A stretch of 64,000 bases of DNA, taken from contig JALQPE010001928.1 in the NCBI GenBank assembly GCA_030407315.1, positions 1 to 64,000 of the forward strand, in the 5' to 3' direction. Positions 57,601-64,000 of the stretch are shown here, piece by piece. Made by a program: the position numbers and the translations under genes. The stretch's first letter is position 1, and every line of letters starts with the position of its first letter. This stretch comes from Asparagopsis taxiformis. Lineage: Eukaryota; Rhodophyta; Florideophyceae; Bonnemaisoniales; Bonnemaisoniaceae. The notes beneath the pieces are model-generated. The model did no database searches and was not told the DNA's origin. It saw only the letters and a program-made list of their open reading frames with translations.

Positions 57601-57855
57601 CCAAGCGCCAAGGTCCGCGTATGTGAAACCTCCCGGCTTGTCCGTCAAGTCTGCGAAACTTGAGTGGGCGAACAAATCCAGCAAGAGGCGGAGGAAGTCT
57701 TTGCCAGCGAGAGTAGTTTCGCGGGCGGCGCGACCTACGTTTCGACGTGTACCCATGTCACTAGAATCCTCCCAAGGGCTAGCGGGTTCGCGCAGAATTG
57801 GCACGGTTGCGTCGTCAACGATCGGATTGCTGTTGCGCCTGCGCTTATTCGTCAT
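54658..57855 (-). CDS. DNA amino-methyltransferase / SET-domain fusion protein
   Basis: An intact 1065-residue protein starting MTNKRRRNSNPIVDD. Residues 1-450 are helical and unassigned, followed by a Pro/Ser/Thr linker. The methyltransferase has catalytic motif IV LILTDPPYNVRRKR (Asp at residue 507), an acidic insert (GSDEEE...EEEDEEEE), a region corresponding to target recognition, and the SAM-binding motif VDPFSGTFATGK near residue 746 (VFVGSDMD just after). Motif IV before motif I defines the beta class, which makes N6-methyladenine or N4-methylcytosine; DPPY favours adenine. Residues about 895-1062 form a SET domain: KHPNAGRGLFAEQTFNVGDE, AQFINDPRY (in place of NHS) and GQELYVHYG. No Cys-rich pre- or post-SET is seen. 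The gene is bounded by inverted repeats. I infer coupled DNA and histone (or other protein) methylation; neither activity is proven. Confidence 0.9.
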   Translation of the reverse strand: MTNKRRRNSNPIVDDATVPILREPASPWEDSSDMGTRRNVGRAARETTLAGKDFLRLLLDLFAHSSFADLTDKPGGFTYADLGAWVAQGTEEQFLALQGRLSMAFSGRSKNAGVEADVAEIVMAEMNVERAKQIVRLALPIAEFSRQDERIGQWVEHCILSGIVPQTFLIGCNMLPSPLQAPQRGEPSAFVLAPPETFEVLMYFQALSIIRNHNKNLPRRRIGDAAEEGNEAARVPAHRKSTNRACYVVQVLYHAWTDVAFAAKFSSFEELMAPYIIFDSSEHWFDVLDEGLFAPMEQKLDLYHDKAPLSHPDGYGGKVETRTSAQHSAFRDLVRKFFDRLQFLIVNPDLYTWPESDRWGALEIYLSSGNPDKLPAYFDTLDEDVMAVLRPAPQAADAEKVPKPVDDTPTRRNTGGRGLVPSTRHTTRLQLGPGRTSLTAQGPSPPSPSPHATEEQESEGQALAKDFLSKMSQYCRVYDVPFEDLVSADESREHVPITGNVQLILTDPPYNVRRKRNDSNSSYDRLTAEDMQASIEVFDELLRPGGHGIVFCSVLQFYEWFHYLETYKGPQSEGPTDAAASDDGSDEEEVTSMNSDSEASQHSGEESADEEEDEEEEDVVRNSVFFVDEVPLLFVRLPGHLYQMPGRKRYQRMNMAEVAIHFWKRGVPFKTGSEMVAYRNHGYMDGTYPAWCNVTINMPAIDSNEMVWRTRSTTGATVRVRAEQKSVALMMELISQHSQPGDIVVDPFSGTFATGKAAMSLPEHRVFVGSDMDKLCVARSLPKLCAVMSRVILSNNTDMRVTTEAKQSAEKFLASPSVTMRTQRERRIIEPPPGLPLYQRFPKYIRQYLWQLCPESIASHEHMEKPVHYWPPSLRRWLQTENPRVMRAHDCVAKKLSVRPSLIKHPNAGRGLFAEQTFNVGDEVCAYYGTVVYSDMSKESMRFAYGEGHMAITKETFLMYAIKLYATAEDDENIEHPIWIVPAPFCSAQFINDPRYLRGEDTPAEDTRRMANVEFVENYSSGSTGKKLKAKDLENPKIIVVRAIRDIRPGQELYVHYGTAFRAWN

Positions 57856-58189
57856 AATGGAATGAGTGGAAATTCGGTACAGGATGGCGACCGCTCGGCG
57901 AGACAGTCAAATTTGACGACGTATCTCGTGACGTTTGCACTCTTTCGTGAGGAACACTGGTTGATATCGAACGGAACAGAGTATACGGGTACACAGCACT
58001 GGAAAGGTCTTGAAACCCGTAACCGGTGTAGGTAATAAGTTGTGACGGATACGTGGTAGAGAAAAATTTTAAAAAGATTGTGATTCCCTGTCTTTGAGTG
58101 TTGTACTGCACGGCCGCCATGGCGGCTGTGACTGCAGTCACATAGGTTGTCACAGGTGCATCACGCTTACCAGGTGAGCGACATCCGGA
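57856..58189. promoter_or_regulatory. 5' flank of the methyltransferase-SET gene
   Basis: Non-coding stretch between the start codon and the middle inverted-repeat copy. It should hold the promoter for the minus-strand gene. It is AT-rich around 58060-58085; no specific motif can be defended. Confidence 0.35.
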
Positions 58190-58388
58190 CGGCCACTGGA
58201 CATGGGGATGTCCAGCTCAGATGCATTGCTGGCCAGACCAGAAATTCTACAATTTCGGGCAGAAAAAATATTGCAAAAAAACATCGATTTCGGCGGTCGA
58301 TTGTGCCGTACGGCACATCCCCATCTCAAAAACATGTTCACATGTGCATGTTTTTGAGAATAGCCCAAATTTTAATTCAAATCAGGAT
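58190..58388 (+). repeat. Inverted-repeat end, middle copy
   Basis: About 200 bp, inverted relative to 54181-54440 and direct relative to 59505-59732. It carries GTGCCGTACGGCAC at 58303-58316 and the CTCAAAAACATG hairpin, and ends TTCAAATCAGG. It shares the inner segment GGATGTCCAGCTCAG with the left copy but lacks the outer AATTACAGCTGTC end. Confidence 0.85.
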
Positions 58389-58682
58389 GCAGATATTCGT
58401 CTTCTAGCATTGTCAGAACACATTCGTATAACCACATTTGGAGAACCTGAGCCCAGAGCTATCGGTTTTGGCGGGAGCTAAGCCATATCTCATATAATCA
58501 GTAACTACTTCCCGCCAGCTGAGTGGTGGAACCCCTGCTATTTCTACCAACGAGACATACGGGGTGTCAACTCGGCAATCGTATATGATTTGGGTGCTAA
58601 ATTTATTCAAGAGACGAATGGGCTTCGAAAAGGAGCCCAACAACGTCTCTTGTGATCCATGGGTATAGGACTACTCTATTCT

Positions 58683-58980
58683 TCTCCAGGCTTCCACCAT
58701 AGCCTCCTCCACCTCCGTTAATGGATCGAATATCCGAACCGCACCTCAACATGCTTTTCTTCTCATCCATGGGTACTGACATTCACATGTTCCAGGCTTC
58801 CACCACCATAGCCTCCTCCACCTCCGTTAATGGAAACAATATCCGAACCGGACCTGAACATGTGTTTCTTCTCATCCATGGGTACTGACATCTCACATGT
58901 TCAACATGTGAGATGTCAGTACCGGAGAAGTTCTCCAGGCTTCCTCCGTAGCCACCTCCTCCACCTCCGTCTGTGGGAAT
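58683..58980. repeat. 110-bp tandem repeat with embedded palindrome
   Basis: Two full units (58683-58789 and 58790-58900) share CTCCAGGCTTCCACC, GCCTCCTCCACCTCCGTTAA and CATCCATGGGTACTGAC. A partial third unit begins near 58931. A perfect 43-bp palindrome (21-base arms 58881-58901 and 58903-58923 around C 58902, left arm starting GGTACTGACATCTC) sits at the second junction. Confidence 0.85.
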
Positions 58981-59504
58981 CACACAACATCACCACTGCG
59001 TTACCTCACATCCAATCTCTCCGGGATGAAAACGGACGGACGACATAGGGTTTGTAGACGTTTAGAATCTTGTTAGAAAAAAGTAAACGAAAGAGAACTT
59101 CTCTTTCATTGAAGATATCTCGTCCCTGTCGCAATATGTTCCATTTTCATTTCTCGGGTTGCACACCCATCATGGGTGATCAAGGCCTGGATCGAACCCT
59201 CCGAGGGTCTTCGATGGATAGGACAGATAGTGGAAGGCTTTTAAGCCTGTGACCAAGCGGCTATTGATTGGTTGGAGGAAGGAAATTACAGAGGAAATAT
59301 AGCTGAGTACGGTGCTCGCGATAGCTGTTAGGTTAAAGTCAATCAAATATGTTTTTCGATTATTTTTCGACTCGGAAATGCCTTGGAAAAGACGATGCTT
59401 TGTCGTTCTCTGGAGGGAGCCGTTGCAATCACTCAATTCGAGTAGCATCGTCATGGAAGAGGATTCTTTTCTGCTTGTTATAATCGGTTTAGAGCACTAT
59501 AGCT
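58981..59504. other. Non-coding spacer between repeat copies
   Basis: Short frames only, none recognisable. It lies between the tandem repeat and the right inverted-repeat copy. Confidence 0.4.
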
Positions 59505-59732
59505 ATGCATACTGGCAGCCCAGAAATTGTAGAAATTTCGGGCAGCAAAAATATTGTAAAAAACCTGATTTCAGCGGTCGATTGTGCCGTACGGCACACC
59601 CCCATCTCAAAAACATGTTCACATGTGCATGTTTTTGAGAATAGCCCAAATTTTAACTCAAATCAGGGTGTTCCCCGGATAAAGGGGTGCTCGCAGCCGC
59701 CCCAAAAGCCGCCTAGCTTGACAGCTGTAATT
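59505..59732 (+). repeat. Inverted-repeat end, right copy
   Basis: About 230 bp. GTGCCGTACGGCAC is at 59584-59597, followed by the CTCAAAAACATG hairpin and an outer segment GGGGTGCTCGCAGCC, ending GACAGCTGTAATT at 59720-59732. Its outer end matches the left copy in inverted orientation with one small indel, so 54181-59732 is the most likely span of a terminal-inverted-repeat element. No target duplication could be assigned. Confidence 0.8.
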
Positions 59733-60011
59733 TTAACACATTACACATCAAGGACACTGCCTGCTTCACGCCACCTCGTCAGGTTTCGAGAGCCCGACTC
59801 GGGCCCGTTCCGAACGGACACTCACATCTCGATTGCCTGTCTTGCATTCCAGCGGTCACGATAGGTGTGTACCTAACAAAATTTCGGTTGTATTGTGTTA
59901 TTATTTCCAGCGATTGGCGTTCACGACCATTCTTCAACGTGAAAACATACCATCCACATCACTCGAATACGTCAACGTCAACCATCTCTTTTCCTTTCCA
60001 ACTCAACAACC

Positions 60012-62395
60012 ATGGCGGATACGCATTTCAGCAGTTTGTTTTCAACGGTTTGCGGCGATCAAGTGAGCGCGTCAGCGGAGTCGCGCGGACTCAAGCGCGG
60101 CGTCGATGTCAATTGTTTGCGGACGTGGACGGTGCGGCTGTGCATATTGGGACGGCTTCGGTGAGCACTGCTGGTGGCGATGTTGGCCTTCCGCGCACGC
60201 TGCACAACCACAAGCTGCCGGAAACCGACGAGGCGGACTATATCGTCGTGCGCAACATTGCGACTAAGGACAAGTTCAAGGACCTCCCGTTCCCGTACAT
60301 GTTTGATGGCGCCGAGGGACCGCCGGAGACGATGGGTGGAGCATACGCCGCGGCGTTTTACCCTTGGGATACTCGGATGATGCGCCCCGCTGCGGAGGAT
60401 GGCCCTAGCGACATTCGTACCCCTGCTGCAGCGTCAAACTTCAACGCAGCGACGAACCAGGCCAGCTCGGGACGGATGCCCAGTACCGGTCCAGCAGGCG
60501 AAATCACTGGGTTCGGGGGGTACGAAGCATCCAGCACGCTCCTTCCGGTTTCGGGAGGCACGAAGCGCCCTGCTCGCTCTGCAAGACCCTCCAGTGGAGG
60601 CACGAAGCACCCGCTCGCTCTGCCAAGCCTCCAGTGGAGGCACGAAGCACCCTGCTCGCTCAACGTCACGAAGCTACTACGGACGTAACCGAGGTGGACG
60701 ACGAACCGGAGGTGGCGGAAAGCATTCGTGAGCAGCAGGGGACGCAAATTACGGTGCCCAAGTTTGTGACGTCGGATTACGTCGGAGAAGGAGCGACTGT
60801 TGGTGAGGCAGCTAGTGGAAACCGGCCGTGACCCTTCGGGATGTGAAAGAAGACCACGTGGAGGACCTGCGCAACAATATGTTGGCTGTGGGGTATGTGA
60901 GCTCTTCGCGTATCACTGTGACGGTGCTGAGGTCGCAGAACACGCATCTGCCCGCCGACACGCGTCTGTTCCAGAATGGCAAATTCCATGCCAATGCGAA
61001 CGTGACCGTGATCGACGGACTGCATCGTCTCAATGCTATGCATAGCATTGCCGATGACTTCACGCGCCTCACCCGTATGCACAGAACCAAGCTGCCACAG
61101 GACGCAAACCGCTTGCGCTGGGTTACTCAGCCTCTGGATGTGTACTACCTTCGCCGCAAGGACGACAGTGATCTTCAGCCTCATGAGATCATCCACAAGA
61201 GTGCAGAGTCGAACCATACGACTGGGACGCAACTGACGGAGCGCTCCCTGGTTCGAATCTTGTCGTCCATCCAGCAGTTCATCCGTACGATTGCTGTTGC
61301 AAATAACGTGGAAAACGCTGGCGACTTGCGTGAGTCTGATGTCATCCGAACATTGTTCGAGGCGCAGTTCATGGGGATGATGAATTCAACGAACACGGCC
61401 CGGCGGTGGACGCGTTTGGCTATAGCAACGCTGAAGCATCCTGTTCTCGACGAAGTGTTGCGTGAGCTGAACAATTCCGAGCGCCGCAACGAGATTGGGA
61501 TAACGCACCTGGACCACAAGATAGTGCGCGAGTTGCTGGAAGAAAACTTTGTTTTCGTCTTGCGTGGTCTTTCGGAGTACTTGAACCCTGCTCATGGTGG
61601 ACGTCCGGATGGACGCTTTGACGTGAACGACTTCTATACATACGTCCGTCGCGTGACTGCAATAGCAAATTCTCTGTACGCTGCGTTTGGGCGCCCAAAG
61701 AGTATTATGCGCAAGTCATTTCTGAGCACAGAGATGGCAATTGGGTCGGTTAAGCAGCCGAAGGAGTTGCAATGGCATCTCACCAATGCCATTGCAATGT
61801 ATAGAGGGGACGACCGGAGCAGTGAGGTTCGAATGCGACGGAGAACCACGCGTTTACAGGATTTGGAAACGAACTTGAAAGAGTTTTTCAATCCGACATT
61901 GAAGAAGAAGACTAAGGCTCGACGCAAACGCCGCCCTTCTGCTGCCAATGTGAGACTCACTCACAAGAAGCAGCGGAATGTCGAACATGAGCCTGCTTCG
62001 CATGGCATCCGCCGCCGTTCACAGCGACTTCGCTCGACGGGGAGCACACGCCTCGAGGAAGAAGAGCCGGTTGTGGTACAACAATCCGCCGGGGAAGAAG
62101 AGCAGGCCGTTGTTGATAAACCCACCGATCAACAACAAGCCACTGCTTCCGGTGATGAGGTTGACGAAGACTCCGCCCGTTCCCCGATTCTGCCGTTGAG
62201 ATTGTCCCCCAAGATAACCAACGTGCTGGTGCGACTCCCTCCAACCAAGAATCTGTCCATACCGCTTCGGACGAGGAAGAAAACAACAGTGCAGACGAGG
62301 GCCAAGTCGAAAGCAAGGGGGTCCGCGAAGTGACAATTACACTCACTGTTCCGGAAGGAGTCGAAGTCGATGAAGACGGTTACATCGTTCGTTGA
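60012..62395 (+). pseudogene. ParB-like domain protein, frame-slipped
   Basis: The best reading starts MADTHFSSLFSTVCGDQVSA at 60012 and runs through four frame steps, each one base back: near 60110, near 60620 in a tandem GGCACGAAG-type repeat, at 60826-60828, and in the CCCC run near 62182. It ends GVEVDEDGYIVR at 62395. The core (60828-62180) resembles a ParB/sulfiredoxin-fold domain: VTLRDVKEDHVEDLRNNM, NVTVIDGLHRLNAM (compare the DGxHR signature) and ESNHTTGTQLTERSLVRIL. A basic region (KKKTKARRKRRPS) and an acidic tail follow. ParB folds bind DNA, cleave it or hydrolyse CTP, and in phages often accompany DNA methylases. The frame slips may be decay or sequence error. Confidence 0.6.
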
Positions 62396-63847
62396 CTCTC
62401 CTTCTGAACACGACCTCCTGTTCGACGACCGTATGCCATCTCTTCCTGACGATTTCGAAGTCAAAGACCGAGCCGAAGGGCATCATCTGGCGCAGCGTCC
62501 CGCGGACGTCATCGCATCGGTGAGGGTTGGCTGTCTGCCCCCGATTGAGCTCAGGTTGTTATTGGAGAGTGTGGAAATCGATGAGGAGGGCAGAGAGGTG
62601 AGGTATTTGAAGCAAGTGGCGATGGACCCTGTGTTTGAGGGGCTGCATATTCCGGAACAACATCGGGCTCGTCATCTTGTTTTCGAGATCGACACCATCT
62701 ATCCGATGTTTTTCGCAGCGTGGAAGATGGCTGCCAAGGCGATGTGTGAGCCTACATCGACGTTTCTACCTCGAGGCTGGACTTCGCCAGGTTGCGCGAA
62801 TGTCTACAAGCTGGAAGGATTCGTATGAGGCCGGCACTGGTATGGCGTACTTCCACAATTGCCGAACGGAAATCAACGAGCGAGGGTATACGGTGATGCA
62901 CAATTTCGCGGATGTAAGCTACCTCGATGCGTCGGACAAGTTCCCATTTGACTTGGGTCTCATGGAAGAAATTCCTAACCAGGAATTGTTTCGGTACTTT
63001 TGGGAACATGGGAGGGGGAGGAGGTGCACAAGGACCCTGGGAACCGGCAGCTGTGGAGTCCCATTGTCAATACGGGGGACGATGAAACAGATGAGAAGAA
63101 CCGGAATGAGGGGAGGGCTCGCTTCACGTCTACGCGCCACTGCCTGGTTGACTATGCCGAGAACGATGAGACGCATATCGACCGGTTCAAGTTTGTGACG
63201 CGGCGAGCCCTGCTGGATGTGTGGTTGGGAATCCTTGTCCGGCTGATAGGGCTGGAGGAGTGCGGTTTACCGGGAGAAAAACTTGTCATGCCGGCATCTG
63301 GGGGACGGTTTTGATAACGGGAAAGGGGTGTCCTCGGCAGGTCCCACACAATGATTTCCCTGTTCCTCCTCGCGACCGCAAAGATCAACTTCCGGGTTAC
63401 TTTGTTATTGCCAACGGAGATGACCCATTCCCTATCTGGGTGTGTCCAGGGTCCCACAAGTACGTCTTTTCCAAAGCGCTGGAATTAGATATGTACGCCA
63501 AGACGATGAAGCTGAAGAAGGTAATCGTTCCGCCACGTTCAGTCTTCATCGGTCACGGCCATGTACAACATGCCGGGGCAGGGCATGTCGACAGAGTTGT
63601 GTCACACACGACAACGAGGTATCACACGTATTTCAGGAATGCGTCGTATCCGATTCCCGACAATGTTTCGTTTGGTTTCATCAGGCGGTTGGGATTCGAA
63701 GAAGAAGAAGTAATCGCCAATGCTCCGCGCCGGTCTGCCAGGCAAAGTCAACCGGCACCTGTCAATGTTCGCCACAAGACAGTTGTTCCCATCCGGTCAA
63801 GAAAGATCGTAGGCCGAAGACAGGGCAGCTCGGAATCATGCGGATGA
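62370..63847 (+). pseudogene. 2-oxoglutarate/Fe(II) dioxygenase-like gene, frame-broken
   Basis: Four overlapping frames form one protein. The start is MKTVTSFVDSPSEHDLLFDD (62370-62828). It continues in other frames as MAYFHNCRTEINERGYTVMH (to about 63000), then LVDYAENDETHIDRFKFVT (to about 63290), then the catalytic half (to 63847). That half has GCPRQVPHNDFPV with an H-x-D iron motif, LPGYFVIANGDD, FPIWVCPGSHKY, the distal His in GHGHVQHAGAG, and TTRYHTYF supplying an Arg for 2-oxoglutarate. The layout resembles phytanoyl-CoA-dioxygenase-like proteins. The C-terminus is basic (VRHKTVVPIRSRKIVGRR). Substrate is unknown; hydroxylation or demethylation of DNA or protein is possible given the neighbours. 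It overlaps the ParB-like tail by 26 bases. Confidence 0.65.
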
Positions 63848-64000
63848 AGACGACAGAAGCTCCCAAGAAGAGAACCCTCACAGCGGGTCAAAAATCATCT
63901 GAGCAGATTCAACCACAGTTGCCGATAACGCCTATTCTGCGGGAGATCCTGAATATAGGAGGACGAAGAGGAAGAACAATTTTCCGACGGCTAGATAGCT

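Noticed and set aside
59833..60066. Short frame upstream of the ParB-like start
   Set aside because: No similarity, and it overlaps the better-supported ATG at 60012; likely 5' untranslated sequence.
62370..63847. Programmed ribosomal frameshifting in the dioxygenase gene
   Set aside because: The steps go in both directions and lack heptamer slippery sites; decay, missed introns or sequence errors are simpler.

Overview
This is a nuclear eukaryotic sequence made of a few intron-poor genes followed by a dense stack of transposable elements. Single-exon genes, short gaps, nested LTR elements and a Plavaka-type DNA transposon would fit a red macroalga such as Chondrus crispus. That assignment is an inference from style; no rRNA, organelle gene or other diagnostic marker is present.

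1-10.7 kb, host genes (all + strand): a TIR-domain protein (5' end unresolved), a small repeat-bearing hypothetical protein, a secreted Cys-rich protein, a signal-peptide membrane protein, and a complete OvoA/EgtB-type non-heme iron sulfoxide synthase.

10.7-36.1 kb, a Russian doll of transposons. A decayed pogo/Tigger-like transposase gene (minus strand, 36102 down to 10752) was split by a Ty1/copia element B (11264-34864, TSD AATAG). B in turn received three insertions. These are a 12.46 kb Ty3/gypsy chromovirus A (12283-24741, TSD CTGGT), a 5.4 kb Ty3/gypsy chromovirus C (25079-30474, TSD CCTAT) and a solo LTR of an A relative, D (31921-32603, TSD ACCAA). Element A carries a long antisense ORF (1088 aa from its first ATG) and a TAATG stop-start junction between gag and pol. 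B is dead, and its premature stops are all explicable as C-to-T or G-to-A changes.

36-48.6 kb, mostly non-coding or relic DNA: a 1246 bp solo LTR (TSD AGTAG), a decayed minus-strand copia-order element E (46052-41579), several near-perfect palindromes and a degenerate tandem array.

48.6-64 kb, DNA-transposon territory: a Plavaka/CACTA-type transposase, a frame-broken coiled-coil protein, and an intact 1065-aa protein fusing a beta-class DNA amino-methyltransferase to a SET histone-methyltransferase domain. The fusion gene is enclosed by about 200 bp inverted repeats that contain two nested palindromes. Next to it lie a ParB-like gene and a 2-oxoglutarate/Fe(II) dioxygenase gene, both broken by small frame slips. 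I infer a mobile, transposon-borne chromatin/DNA-modification module. This is the best candidate for a poorly described system in the window.
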